The notes under the pieces were generated by a model. That model was not told the origin of the DNA, made no database searches, and worked only from the letters and a program-made list of their open reading frames with translations. A program made the position numbers and the translations under genes. A stretch of DNA of 64,000 nt, taken from positions 124,001 through 188,000 of the forward strand of contig NZ_BLXX01000011.1 in the NCBI RefSeq assembly GCF_014193515.1, given 5' to 3'. The stretch is from Geomonas silvestris. GTDB taxonomy: Bacteria > Desulfobacterota > Desulfuromonadia > Geobacterales > Geobacteraceae. Shown piece by piece: positions 51,344 through 60,098 of the stretch; position 1 is the stretch's first letter, and each line of letters starts with the position of its first letter.

Positions 51344-51374
51344 CCCAACGCTCCCAACGCTCCCAACGCTCCCA
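51344..51374. repeat. 9-bp tandem repeat
   Basis: Three exact copies of CCCAACGCT and a fourth partial copy, lying in the short gap between two convergent genes. Confidence 0.8.
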
Positions 51375-51412
51375 GCCCGCGCAGTCCCCAGTCGCCGGCC
51401 ACCCTGCCCCGC

Positions 51413-51751
51413 TCAATACGGCCGCAGCTGCTTCCCCGAGCCGATGTGCCAATGCAGGTGTTTCGAAGACTGGTAGTCGCCCAGGTTCGTGTAGACGCGG
51501 GCCGCGCCGCAGCGGGCCATCAAGTCGCCGGCAAGCGCCTTTGCCGCGCGCATCAGTTCCAGAAGCAGCTCGTTGTCCGCCTCCTCCAGCGCGATCAGCG
51601 ACTCCACATGCTTTTTGGGCAGCAGGACGATATGGTGCTCCCATATGGGGTTTGTGTGGTGGAAGGCGAGAACCTGGTCGTTCTCGTAGCAAACCGGCAC
51701 CTCGATGGCGCCGGTCAGGATCTTTTCACAGTAGAAGTCACACGACGTCAT
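51413..51751 (-). CDS. HIT-family protein (HINT-like)
   Basis: A 112-residue histidine triad hydrolase: CDFYCEKILTGAIEVPVCYE at the N-terminus, WEHHIVLLPKKHVESL and the catalytic HLHWHIGSG. This is the short HinT type that hydrolyses adenosine phosphoramidates. It starts with ATG and an AGGAGAACG ribosome site. Second HIT protein of the window, of a different subgroup from the one at 22132. Confidence 0.92.
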   Translation of the reverse strand: MTSCDFYCEKILTGAIEVPVCYENDQVLAFHHTNPIWEHHIVLLPKKHVESLIALEEADNELLLELMRAAKALAGDLMARCGAARVYTNLGDYQSSKHLHWHIGSGKQLRPY

Positions 51752-51932
51752 CTTGCAGCGTTCTCCTTTTTTCGGTTAGGTACTGCGCTTAGCTGCCGCA
51801 GACTATCCCAATCGGCACGACGAGTAAATGGAAACCGCTGCCTCTCCCTCAGGCCACATAAACTTTGACTAAAACGGCCGCAAGATGGTATCGTCTGAGC
51901 CACTTTCACCGGTTTCTCGGGCAGGTACGACA

Positions 51933-52709
51933 ATGAGCTCCCCACATCTCTCCGTAGTCATACCCTCCTACAACGAGGAGCTGCGCCTGCCCCGTTACCT
52001 CGACGAGGTATGCCAGTACCTCGAGGGGCGTGGCTGCGCCTACGAAGTGCTGGTCGTCGACGACGGCAGCCAGGACGGCACTGCGGCCGTAGTGGAAAAA
52101 GCCATGTCCCGCTACCGGCACCTGCAGCTGCTGCGTCTTCCCGAAAACCGCGGCAAGGGAGCGGCGGTGCGCGCCGGGATGCTGCAGACAACGGGGAAGT
52201 TGCGGCTTTTTGCCGACGCCGACGGGGCCACGCCCATTGCCGAACTGGAGCGCCTGGAGCTGGCGATAGCCGACGGCGCCGACCTGGCCATCGGATCCCG
52301 CGCCATCAAGGGAAAAACCACCCGGGTACGCGGGACGCTGCACCGCAAGATCATGGGGACCATCTTCAACGCGGTGGTTCAGGTGCTGGCCGTTCCCGGC
52401 CTCCAAGATACCCAATGCGGCTTCAAGCTCTTCACCGACACTGCCGTACGCCGGACCTTTTCCCTCCAGATGCTGGACGACTTCGGCTTCGACGTAGAGA
52501 TCCTCTACCTGGCACGCAAAGGTGGTCTCAGCATCGCCGAGGTTCCGGTTAACTGGGTGGATATCCCGGGAACCAAGGTCGACCTGGTGCGCGACTCCCT
52601 GCGCATGCTGCGCGACATTCTCGCGGTGCGGGGCAACGACCTGCGCTGCCTGTACCGTGACCGCGAAAAGCCGGCGTTCCCCCCCAACCTCTCAAGCCAC
52701 GGAAAGTAA
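51933..52709 (+). CDS. GT2-family glycosyltransferase (dolichyl-phosphate glucosyltransferase-like)
   Basis: A 258-residue GT-A enzyme: SVVIPSYNEELRLPRYLDEV, EVLVVDDGSQDGT, NRGKGAAVRAGML, the metal-binding LFADADGATP, and TQCGFKLF followed by GFDVEILYLARKG. These features point to transfer from a nucleotide sugar to a polyprenyl phosphate; no membrane helices are attached. The frame extends to 51885, but the ATG at 51933 starts the fold. It converges on the histidine kinase gene. Confidence 0.9.
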   Translation: MSSPHLSVVIPSYNEELRLPRYLDEVCQYLEGRGCAYEVLVVDDGSQDGTAAVVEKAMSRYRHLQLLRLPENRGKGAAVRAGMLQTTGKLRLFADADGATPIAELERLELAIADGADLAIGSRAIKGKTTRVRGTLHRKIMGTIFNAVVQVLAVPGLQDTQCGFKLFTDTAVRRTFSLQMLDDFGFDVEILYLARKGGLSIAEVPVNWVDIPGTKVDLVRDSLRMLRDILAVRGNDLRCLYRDREKPAFPPNLSSHGK

Positions 52710-52720
52710 ATCCCCAGCCC

Positions 52721-54181
52721 TTAGCCCTTACTCCCTAGCCCCTGCCTCTCCCCCTGCCTCATCCCTTCGTCTCTAACCGTCACCCTGATGGTCGTCCCCC
52801 TGCCCGGCGCGGTCTCCAGGCTGAAACGGCCACCCAGCAGTTCCGTCCGCTCGCGCATGATGGTGAGCCCCCAGCCGGAGCCCGTCGGTTGCGGCAGGTC
52901 GCTTTGCGGTTCGAATCCCTTGCCGTCGTCGGTTATGGTGAGACTTACCCCGCCGGCATCGTGCAGCACCACCGTGACCTTCGAGGCCCCTGAATACTTG
53001 GAGGTATTGTTGAGCGCCTCCTGGGTGATCCGGAACAGCGCAGTCTCAAGGGTGCTCCCCAGGCGCGGGAAATCCTCGCCGGCCAGGACCTCCACCTTGA
53101 TCCCGGTCCTTTTCTGGTAGCGCATTCCATAGGAGCGGATCGCCTCCACCAACCCCAGGGTGTCGAGCTGGTGGGGGCGCAGCTCCGCCATCAGGTCCCG
53201 GATACTCGTGTTGACGTCCTTGAGGAGCAGTCTCGAATCCTCCAGGATCTGCGGGACGTCCGCAGCGGCCCCCTCCGGCACCCGCAGCCCCAGGTGACGA
53301 AGGTTGAACCCGAGTGCCACCAACAGCTGTCCGACGTGGTCGTGCAGGTCCATGGCGATCGACTTGCGCAGATCCTCCTCCTGCACGATGAGCCGCTGGG
53401 CGTACCGTTTCTGGGTCTGCTCCGCCAACTTGCGCGGCGTGATGTCGCGGATGATCACAAACGAGTGGTTTTCATCGTGCAGGATGACCGAGCTCACCTC
53501 CGCCTCGAACGTGGTACCGTCGCCGCGCACGCAGGTCAGCTCGCATTGCAGCCTCCCCTCCCGCACGCGTTGGGCCAGCGCCTCCTGCAGGCTTGGATCG
53601 CCCTGGTCCACGACGCCCGCGCGCCCGATGCGACAGAGTTCCTCTTCGGTCCTGCCGAACATGGCGCAGGCTACCGGGTTCGCCGCAATCACGGTGCCGT
53701 CGGGCACCGTCAGGAAGACCGCGTCCATGTTGTTCTCGAACAGGATCCGGTAGCGTGCCTCGCTCTCCAGCAGCTTTGCGGCGTCGGCCCTGCGCACTTC
53801 GGCCACCCTCGCCTGAAGCTCGGCTTCGGCAGCCCGGATGCGCAGATTATGCAGTGTTTTTACGATGAGGCAGATAGCGGTGCCGCTGATGATGAAGACG
53901 AGCAGGCCGACCCGGTCCGAGGCCTGCTGGACCATGAAGAAATGGCCGCGGGGAACCAGTTGGTAGGATATCAGCAACGTGGAGAGAAAGGTCGCCAGCA
54001 GTCCTGCTGTGGCACCTCCATAAAGCGCGGTCAGAGTAACTGCCGGGAAGAAAAACAACAGCGGGAAACGCTCGCCGACGACATCCTGCAGTTGGGCCTG
54101 TAACATGGCGGCAAGGGCCACCGCGCAGACAGCGGAAAGGGCCTTCCAGAATCTGTTCAACGTGTTTTTCAATACCCCCAT
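52721..54181 (-). CDS. Orphan sensor histidine kinase, DUF4118-PAS-HisKA_3
   Basis: A 486-residue membrane kinase. Three to four N-terminal helices (LLFFFPAVTLTALYGGATAG and so on, DUF4118-like) precede a PAS domain (YRILFENNMDAVFLTVPDGT), a dimerisation domain with the phospho-accepting His in SIAMDLHDHVGQLL (about residue 278) and an HATPase domain (NNTSKYSGA, DDGKGF, GSGWGLTIMRER). It belongs to the NarX/LiaS/DegS group, which pairs with LuxR-type regulators; none is adjacent. The frame reaches 54229, but the ATG at 54181 has GGGGGACGG before it. The last dozen residues (Gln/Gly/Arg-rich) come from low-complexity DNA. Confidence 0.88.
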   Translation of the reverse strand: MGVLKNTLNRFWKALSAVCAVALAAMLQAQLQDVVGERFPLLFFFPAVTLTALYGGATAGLLATFLSTLLISYQLVPRGHFFMVQQASDRVGLLVFIISGTAICLIVKTLHNLRIRAAEAELQARVAEVRRADAAKLLESEARYRILFENNMDAVFLTVPDGTVIAANPVACAMFGRTEEELCRIGRAGVVDQGDPSLQEALAQRVREGRLQCELTCVRGDGTTFEAEVSSVILHDENHSFVIIRDITPRKLAEQTQKRYAQRLIVQEEDLRKSIAMDLHDHVGQLLVALGFNLRHLGLRVPEGAAADVPQILEDSRLLLKDVNTSIRDLMAELRPHQLDTLGLVEAIRSYGMRYQKRTGIKVEVLAGEDFPRLGSTLETALFRITQEALNNTSKYSGASKVTVVLHDAGGVSLTITDDGKGFEPQSDLPQPTGSGWGLTIMRERTELLGGRFSLETAPGRGTTIRVTVRDEGMRQGERQGLGSKG

Positions 54182-54535
54182 CCGTCCCCCAGAACTGACA
54201 GTCTGCCTCTTATACTCAAGCTCTCTCACAGCACACCCAGGCGTTCATGAGCTGATAGGATATCAGATTCTGCGATGTTGTCTTCAGCCCTGTACGAGGT
54301 GGAGCTTTACAGTGTGCGGATTTGCCAGGTCCTATACGTTTGAGGCGCCAGGGGAGTAAGTGAGAATGCGGAGCGATCTGACGGCGGGTCAGCTAGGTAC
54401 TTTGCGCGGATAACGACAGCGCGTGAAGCTTTGGGCAGGCAAAGGGGGGAAATGGCGAGGTGGCAAAACCGAGGCGGCGCGGGCTCCGGATGACGAGGCA
54501 CATCCCGGCTCCCTGCACCGCCACGGCGGCTGCGG
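54182..54535. other. Intergenic stretch, nothing recognised
   Basis: About 350 bases between the histidine kinase start and the lipoprotein stop. Presumably contains the kinase promoter; no gene, clear terminator or repeat seen. Confidence 0.4.
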
Positions 54536-54961
54536 CTACGGGGTTTGCGTCGACTCCCAGGGGGAACCGTCGGCCTTGGTGAGCAGGACCGACTTGGCGA
54601 TATCGTCCATGCCGTAGCTCACCACCGCACGCCCGGGGGTACCCTGCCCAAGGCCAAGCTCCATCGGCCAGAACACCAGCTCGGCCAGGCCGATCGTGAA
54701 AAGGTCGCCCGCGATGTAGACGACGATCCTCGCCTTGGTCCCTTCGGGGCTGCCGTTGACGAACTCATAGAGATCGGTCTTGGTGTTTTCCTTGATCTCC
54801 GACAGCTTCGGAACCCCCAGGGTTCCCACGATGGTCATGCGGCTCGAACCGTTTTTCACGTTCTCCAGCGCAATCGGAGCCGGCGCGGTTGCCGCCTTGT
54901 AGATCGAGCAGCCCTGCAGAGCAAAAGCCAAAACCAAAAGAAGATACAGCACACGCTTCAT
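54536..54961 (-). CDS. Small lipoprotein of unknown function
   Basis: A 141-residue protein with a lipoprotein signal (MKRVLYLLLVLAFALQGC, lipid on Cys18). The mature part contains SRMTIVGTLGVPKLSEIKEN, a SmpA/OmlA-like 'GTP' beta-strand arrangement, and a hydrophobic stretch (IVVYIAGDLFTIGLAELVF). The frame is open to 54997; the ATG at 54961 has GGAGGG upstream and starts the signal. Possibly part of the outer-membrane lipoprotein families that help assembly, but I cannot assign it. Confidence 0.75.
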   Translation of the reverse strand: MKRVLYLLLVLAFALQGCSIYKAATAPAPIALENVKNGSSRMTIVGTLGVPKLSEIKENTKTDLYEFVNGSPEGTKARIVVYIAGDLFTIGLAELVFWPMELGLGQGTPGRAVVSYGMDDIAKSVLLTKADGSPWESTQTP

Positions 54962-55436
54962 AGATACATCCCTCCAATTGTAGTAATTACACAACAACAG
55001 TATCTTCTCGACATCCCGGCCCGGCCTTCAGCTACTGGAGCCTGCGAGATAGCCCGAGCCAGGGTTATAAACTTTCGACGCACACTTCAAGCGGCATCCG
55101 CCGCCGTGAAAGATCCTGTCGCACCGCTCCCACACCTGGCACGACCCGAGCGAATATAGGAGATGTCACACCGAAAGTAAATTAAAAAAGGCTGAGTGTA
55201 CCATCCGCTTCAGGAGGAACAGGGGGATTTGCCCGAAAGGCCGGCACCGCGTGCTTCAGTCAGACCTGCACCGGTCCTCACCCGGTCCAAGTTCCCCGCC
55301 AGCCTCCGCCGGGGGCCTCGAACGCAGGGAAGATGTTCACGGTAGTTTTGGCGGCCTTTTATGCTATGATGTCCCCTTCTGTGCGTGCCGGCCCTGGAAA
55401 TTGCCGGCTGCCCATCAACTTTTCGAAGGACGGACC
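54962..55436. other. Intergenic stretch between divergent genes
   Basis: About 475 bases without a supported gene. Contains an AT-rich patch (about 55165-55185, AAATTAAAAAAGG) and, just before the SlyD-like gene, TTTTATGCTATGATG, which may hold its -10. Confidence 0.4.
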
Positions 55437-55913
55437 ATGAGCACGATCACGAACAATACAGTCGTTACTCTCAGCTACACCGTTGCCGATACCGACGGCA
55501 ACCTGATCAAGGCGGACGACGAGCAGCTTCAGTACCTGCATGGCGGCTACGGCGGCATCTTCGCGCCGGTTGAGGCGGCCCTCGAGGGGCAGAGCGTCGG
55601 CTATTCCGCCACGGTAAAACTGCAGCCCGCAGAAGCCTTCGGCGAATACGACCCCGAACTGGTGGACATGGTCCCCGTCGAGCAGCTCCCGCAACCCCTG
55701 GAGGTCGGCATGCAGCTGGAGGGAAGCCTCCCCGACGACAGCGACGCACCGCCCGCCTATGCGACGGTGACCGACATCGCCGAAGGCAAGGCAGTCCTCG
55801 ACGCCAATCACCCGTTGGCGGGCATGGCGCTCGTCTTCGACTGCACGGTGGTAGCGATCCGCGAGGCCACCCAAGAGGAGCTCGCCTCGATTAAGGAGAG
55901 ACGCAGGGGATAA
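55437..55913 (+). CDS. SlyD-like FKBP peptidyl-prolyl isomerase
   Basis: A 158-residue FKBP with the insert-in-flap chaperone domain: VVTLSYTVADTDGNLI, YLHGGYGGIFAPVEAALEGQ, the insert starting AFGEYDPELVDMVP and the return strand LDANHPLAGMALVF. It assists folding by turning proline bonds. It lacks the His-rich nickel-binding tail of E. coli SlyD, so a nickel role is unlikely. The ATG at 55437 starts the fold; the longer upstream frame has no homology. Confidence 0.92.
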   Translation: MSTITNNTVVTLSYTVADTDGNLIKADDEQLQYLHGGYGGIFAPVEAALEGQSVGYSATVKLQPAEAFGEYDPELVDMVPVEQLPQPLEVGMQLEGSLPDDSDAPPAYATVTDIAEGKAVLDANHPLAGMALVFDCTVVAIREATQEELASIKERRRG

Positions 55914-55914
55914 G

Positions 55915-55940
55915 CAGTTGACGATCGACGATTGACAGCG
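55915..55940. repeat. TTGAC-type short repeat after the isomerase gene
   Basis: CAGTTGACGATCGACGATTGACAG begins two bases after the stop codon and resembles the sequences at 40853 and 48141. Confidence 0.5.
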
Positions 55941-55954
55941 AAAAGCAGAACGCA

Positions 55955-55984
55955 CGAGGGCCGGTCATTTATGACCGGCCCTCG
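55955..55984. terminator. Terminator between convergent genes
   Basis: Perfect palindrome with arms CGAGGGCCGGTCATT (15 bp, essentially no loop), lying between the isomerase and the minus-strand reductase gene. Confidence 0.8.
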
Positions 55985-56017
55985 CTTGGTTTCCAACGGT
56001 GGCATTTTTTTGTTTGC

Positions 56018-56656
56018 CTACTCGATCCCGAGTCTCTCTTTGATCTCCCTGGCCGAAGCGCTGGTGGCATAGACCGCGGTGCCGACGTCGAAGAGTTTCG
56101 ACTGCCTGAGGCCTCCCACCACGACAGGATCGAGCCCCGCTTTCTGTGCCAGCTCTACGGCCACGTCAATGGCTTCAGGGTCGTCGCTTGCGATAGGGAT
56201 GCCGATCCTCTCGCCCTTCTTGTTGACACCCTTTTTGAGATCTTCGAAGTAGACCGAGTTGAACGCCCTCACGATCCTCGCCTCGGGCAGCAGGCGGGAG
56301 ACCACCGTCCCCATGCCGCCCGAGTCCTGCCGCGCCTCGATCGCCATCACCCCGTCCCGCTCCGGGTAGGGGTTCGAGGTATCGATGACGATTTTTCCCT
56401 TCAGGGCCTGCTTCGTCTCCCGCTCCAACTCGCGGTAGCTCATAAGCGGAATGGAGAGGATGACCACGTCGCCGAAGGCGATGGCCTCGTCCACCGTCCC
56501 CGTGCGGGCGCTCGCTCCCGCCTCTGCGACCAGTCCCTGCAGCGCTTCGGGGTGCCTCGAGCTGAAGAAGATCTCGTAGCCCGCCTTGCCGAGCAGAATC
56601 CCCAGGTTGCCCCCGATATGACCAGATCCGACGATGCCGATTCTTGTTACCTTCAT
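56018..56656 (-). CDS. NADPH-dependent F420 reductase-like oxidoreductase
   Basis: A 212-residue single Rossmann-domain protein: TRIGIVGSGHIGGNLGILLG, the 2'-phosphate-type loop FSSRHPEAL, GDVVILSIPLMSY and DTSNPYPERDG. This is the FNO/NpdG fold also shared by STEAP-like ferric reductases. Whether F420 is the partner is not shown by sequence. The ATG at 56656 has GGAGGAGA in front; a longer frame to 56749 has no homology. Confidence 0.83.
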   Translation of the reverse strand: MKVTRIGIVGSGHIGGNLGILLGKAGYEIFFSSRHPEALQGLVAEAGASARTGTVDEAIAFGDVVILSIPLMSYRELERETKQALKGKIVIDTSNPYPERDGVMAIEARQDSGGMGTVVSRLLPEARIVRAFNSVYFEDLKKGVNKKGERIGIPIASDDPEAIDVAVELAQKAGLDPVVVGGLRQSKLFDVGTAVYATSASAREIKERLGIE

Positions 56657-56865
56657 CTTCGTCTCCTCCACGACTGTTCCGGTTACGGTGCCCATGCTGC
56701 TTAGTTCATCGTAATACAACTCATGGGGCGAGGAAAGGGGACCAAGCATCGAGGGGTAGAAAACGGGCAGGGATCTTCAAGGTGCCCTAACCGTACCTCC
56801 ACTTGCCAGATTAAATTAGAACTCTACAATCTTATGCGCAGCGATGATGAGTTTTGGAGGTAACC

Positions 56866-58380
56866 ATGGACTTGGCGGAGTTGCGGACGATTCTCAGCGC
56901 AGCCTTCATTGTCTTCGGCGCCACGGTCTTTTACATTGCGTCGCTCGTATCGGGGCACAACATCTACAAAGATCTTGAATATAAAATCGCTATCCTCCTA
57001 ACGATTATCATTGGTTTCATACTATTTATCTTTTCGCCGCTCTGCTTTGTGATCCTTTTCCCAGAGCTATTCTGCCTTGACCGAAATCTCAGCCTCAGCC
57101 CGACGAACGCCATTGATAACCTTTGCTGTCCATCCAGCTACCTACTGCGGACGATCAACGCCATTCACGACCTTATCTTAGGGCACTTGTTCTGGTCCTT
57201 CTTACTTACGGCTACGGGTCTTGGCCTGGTTTTCGGCTGTCTGTCAGCGATAAAGGCACGTACAAGCTTTCTCCACTGGATCAGATCAAAGACAGGGCTT
57301 AAATACCCCATTTACACCTATGGCCTTACCTGGGATCACCTGCTGATGAGGGTCAAAAGCCATGGGAGGATCAAACTTAAAGCAGGGGAGGACATAATAG
57401 ACGGGGAACTGCTTGTTTCTTCGATAAAGGAGGAGCAGAAGCAGGTAATACTCAGGAACTATCGCAAAATATCCCCAGACTCCCCCTCCGGGCATCATCC
57501 TTCAGATGGAGAAATTCTGGTTACTGAATTTGCACAAATCAAGGAGATCCGCGTCCCTTCCGAATCGTTCAATCTCCATTACGACATGTTCAGCCACTCG
57601 ACCCAGGCGTTATACCTTGCCTGTGCCGCTCTTGGGCTCACTATGCTTGCCGGTGGGTTCAAAATAACGGCATCGTTCTTGGCGCAAAATTTTGAGAGGC
57701 TCAGTACCTTCTATGTCTGGGGTACCTTCCTATTGTTGGTCATCGCTGTCGCTGCGACAGCAATTTCCGTAATGTTGTCGAGAATCGATTTTAAACGTAA
57801 CAGAACTGCCTTTTATCTAACACCATTCGTATCAGGCAGCATTTTATTGAACGTTGCATTAATTTCCATAGGAACTGTGGAGACTATTCTAACTTTAATC
57901 AATACACCTGTTAATTTTAGTTATATTTCTTATTCGCTTTTATTCTCAGGAGTCACAATAACTGCAATTATTTGGCATACAAGTCGGACAAAGATGGGAA
58001 TTATTGAAAAATTCCTGAATATCGTTTCCGACAGCACTATTCATAGTGATATGGTCACGGAATTATTCCACCAGATCTATCTTCGTTTAGACTTGATCAA
58101 CCTGAATCAAACCCAGCAATGGGCTACTGCTCTCTTAGCTGGCAGTGACAATGGGGAACCGTACCGCACGATTCTCGATGTGAGGATGTACCCTGAGCGT
58201 CTGGCAGCCTGCGTCGATGCGTGTCGGGGCCAATTACCCAACTTTTTTCGCAGGATCGGCGATCTCATCATAGATGAAGATTTCAAAGGTGATGAGATCA
58301 ATATTCTCCTACTTCTCAACAACTACCTCGCGAAAACTTCCAAACGGAAAGACTTTCCTATCCTACCTCCCCCACCCTAG
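56866..58380 (+). CDS. AT-rich membrane protein of unknown function, possibly acquired
   Basis: A 504-residue protein with about seven membrane helices in two blocks (near residues 6-27, 43-65, 108-130; and 245-270, 285-305, 325-350, 360-380). A cytoplasmic insertion of about 90 residues (TWDHLLMRVKSHGRIKLKAG to AQIKEIRVP) looks like the small beta domain of DUF6338-type proteins, a weak match by eye. The C-terminal 100 residues are soluble and helical. Base composition and codon use (ATA, TTA, AGA) are clearly more AT-rich than in all neighbours, which suggests recent transfer. ATG at 56866 has GGAGG. The end is two residues from a proline tail. Confidence 0.75.
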   Translation: MDLAELRTILSAAFIVFGATVFYIASLVSGHNIYKDLEYKIAILLTIIIGFILFIFSPLCFVILFPELFCLDRNLSLSPTNAIDNLCCPSSYLLRTINAIHDLILGHLFWSFLLTATGLGLVFGCLSAIKARTSFLHWIRSKTGLKYPIYTYGLTWDHLLMRVKSHGRIKLKAGEDIIDGELLVSSIKEEQKQVILRNYRKISPDSPSGHHPSDGEILVTEFAQIKEIRVPSESFNLHYDMFSHSTQALYLACAALGLTMLAGGFKITASFLAQNFERLSTFYVWGTFLLLVIAVAATAISVMLSRIDFKRNRTAFYLTPFVSGSILLNVALISIGTVETILTLINTPVNFSYISYSLLFSGVTITAIIWHTSRTKMGIIEKFLNIVSDSTIHSDMVTELFHQIYLRLDLINLNQTQQWATALLAGSDNGEPYRTILDVRMYPERLAACVDACRGQLPNFFRRIGDLIIDEDFKGDEINILLLLNNYLAKTSKRKDFPILPPPP

Positions 58381-58390
58381 GACTCGAACG

Positions 58391-58834
58391 TCAGGGGATA
58401 TCCGCCTCGACGAGTTGCGCCAAAAGCGTGAGCGACTCCTGCCAGCCGAGATAGCACCCTTCCACCGGGATCGCCTCGGGTATCCCTTCCTGCACGATGC
58501 TGAGTTCCGTCCCGCAGGAGACCTTGCGCAGGGAAACCGTCACCACCATCTCTCCGGGGAGATTCGGGTCGTCGAAGCGGTCCGTGTGCCGGATCTTCTC
58601 GTTGGGGACCAGTTCCAGGTAACTGCCGCCGAAGAAGTGGCTTTGGCCGGTACTGAAGTTGGTGAAAGACATGCGGTAGTCGCCGTCCACCCGGGCATCC
58701 AGGTGGTGCACCTTGCCGGTAAAGCCGTGCGGCGGAAGCCATTTAGCCATGGCGTCGGCATCGAGAAAAGCGCGGTAAACCTTCTCGGGCTTGGCCCGAA
58801 GTACCCGGTGCAGCGTGACACTGTTCGTGGACAT
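58391..58834 (-). CDS. SRPBCC/AHSA1-family protein
   Basis: A 147-residue START-like lipid or ligand pocket protein: LHRVLRAKPEKVYRAFLDAD, AMAKWLPPHGFTGKVHHLD, RMSFTNFSTGQSH and YLGWQESLTLLAQLVE. Members of this group bind hydrophobic ligands or act with ArsR-type regulators; no regulator adjoins. A good AGGAGG site precedes the ATG. Confidence 0.9.
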   Translation of the reverse strand: MSTNSVTLHRVLRAKPEKVYRAFLDADAMAKWLPPHGFTGKVHHLDARVDGDYRMSFTNFSTGQSHFFGGSYLELVPNEKIRHTDRFDDPNLPGEMVVTVSLRKVSCGTELSIVQEGIPEAIPVEGCYLGWQESLTLLAQLVEADIP

Positions 58835-58967
58835 GATCGTTTCCTCCTTCAGACTGAAGTTACCGAGACGGAGACAGCTTTACCTCTTCTGGGATTATAC
58901 CAGCGCCGGAAGGTTCACTACGAGGAGGAAAAACACCGAGGCGAGAGGAAAGGGCTCTGCCCCAACG

Positions 58968-58996
58968 AGAAAAGCCCCGGCAACCAGGGCTTTTCT
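58968..58996. terminator. Terminator of the lipoprotein operon
   Basis: AGAAAAGCCC and GGGCTTTTCT around a 9-base loop, 28 bases after the DUF799 stop; symmetrical enough to act both ways. Confidence 0.75.
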
Positions 58997-59023
58997 TGTG
59001 TCTTTCAACATTTGCGGAAGGCT

Positions 59024-59725
59024 TTACTTCTTCGCAGCGGCCTTCTCGTCGAACTTCGCGTTTTTCTCAAAGACCACCAAGGCACCCTGGTCCTTGCCGT
59101 GCTCCGGGTGGTATTTTCCGAAGGGAACGGTGTTGAGCGAGATGAAGTTCAGCTGGTTCGCTACCGGAACGTAATCCTGCATCGCGGTCTTCACCGCCGT
59201 GGCGACGGCCTGGACGATGAGCCCAGCGATCCCTCCGCCTGAATTCTGCCCGGCCGTACTCACCTGCAAGACGTTCCGGTACTGCCAGAGAGTCTCCCCG
59301 CTCGTAGTCGATTTCAACACGTAGGTGATCCCCACGGTGACATGCCCGCCGATCACGTAGTAGCTGGTGTCCCACTGGTCGATGGTGATGTACATGACCC
59401 CGTCGGCGCCGAAGTACTGCTTGAATTTGCTCGGGGGAACGTTGAGCAGCATTTCGGACGAACTGATCCCCTCGGACTTCAGGATGTCCGAGATAGCCAT
59501 CGCCGGGTACGAGTAGAATCCGACCGCGCCAAGTGCCGGTGTAAGGGTCGTGGTGAGGCAGTCGGAGGCATCGGCGGCCGTCGTATTGTTGATAGGGGGC
59601 AGCACCAGCACCGTCACCGGCATGTTCTGGTACATGTTGGGGAAGGCTTCCGCCTTGGTAATTTTCTTCGGTACGCAACCTGACAGTACGCCCGCCACAA
59701 GCACCAACGCGATTAAATGTCTCAC
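59024..59725 (-). CDS. DUF799 (GNA1162-like) lipoprotein
   Basis: A 233-residue lipoprotein (signal MRHLIALVLVAGVLSGC, lipid on Cys17). The body matches the DUF799/GNA1162 family: MPVTVLVLPPINNTTAADAS, FYSYPAMAISDILKSEG and ADGVMYITIDQWDTSY. In Neisseria the relative is an outer-membrane surface antigen encoded with CsgG- and DUF4810-type lipoproteins, exactly as here. Start is GTG with GGAGAACC. The fold resembles TolB-N/CsgG-like nucleoside-binding domains, which suggests a ring or scaffold in the outer membrane. Confidence 0.88.
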   Translation of the reverse strand: MRHLIALVLVAGVLSGCVPKKITKAEAFPNMYQNMPVTVLVLPPINNTTAADASDCLTTTLTPALGAVGFYSYPAMAISDILKSEGISSSEMLLNVPPSKFKQYFGADGVMYITIDQWDTSYYVIGGHVTVGITYVLKSTTSGETLWQYRNVLQVSTAGQNSGGGIAGLIVQAVATAVKTAMQDYVPVANQLNFISLNTVPFGKYHPEHGKDQGALVVFEKNAKFDEKAAAKK

Positions 59726-59738
59726 GGTTCTCCTCCGC

Positions 59739-60098
59739 TTATTTTACAGTTTTGCTGTTGGTCTTGTTGATCATGTAGTCGACGAAAACGGCGGACTCGG
59801 GGTACAACTCCCGCTCCTGCTTGTACTTGGCCACAGCCTCGGCGTTTTTCCCGGTAACGGTGAGCAAGTAGCCGTAGTCCGCATAGATTCCCGGCGGCAC
59901 TCTGCCACTGGAACTTTTGTCCTTCGAGTTCGCAATGATGTCGTCCAGCGCTTCGAACCTCTGTTTCATGGTCTGCTCATTGGGCTCGCGAACATACTCG
60001 AGCTGCGTCTTGGTGTAGTCGCCGTAGTAGTAGACGGGTTTTGTGGCACACCCGGCAAGGGTGAGCGCCGCCAGGGCCAGGGCAAGGGATCTTGTCAC
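59739..60098 (-). CDS. DUF4810 lipoprotein
   Basis: A 119-residue lipoprotein (signal ending LTLAGC). KPVYYYGDYTKTQLEYVREP and the helical tail PPGIYADYGYLLTVTGKNAEAVAKY (a TPR-like pair) are typical of DUF4810. The GTG start overlaps the stop of the preceding small lipoprotein gene by four bases. Third gene of the CsgG-type operon. Confidence 0.88.
   Translation of the reverse strand: MTRSLALALAALTLAGCATKPVYYYGDYTKTQLEYVREPNEQTMKQRFEALDDIIANSKDKSSSGRVPPGIYADYGYLLTVTGKNAEAVAKYKQERELYPESAVFVDYMINKTNSKTVK

Noticed and set aside
54423-54617. Small plus-strand frame near the lipoprotein gene
   Set aside because: No ribosome site, odd composition, and it overlaps the well-supported lipoprotein gene on the other strand.
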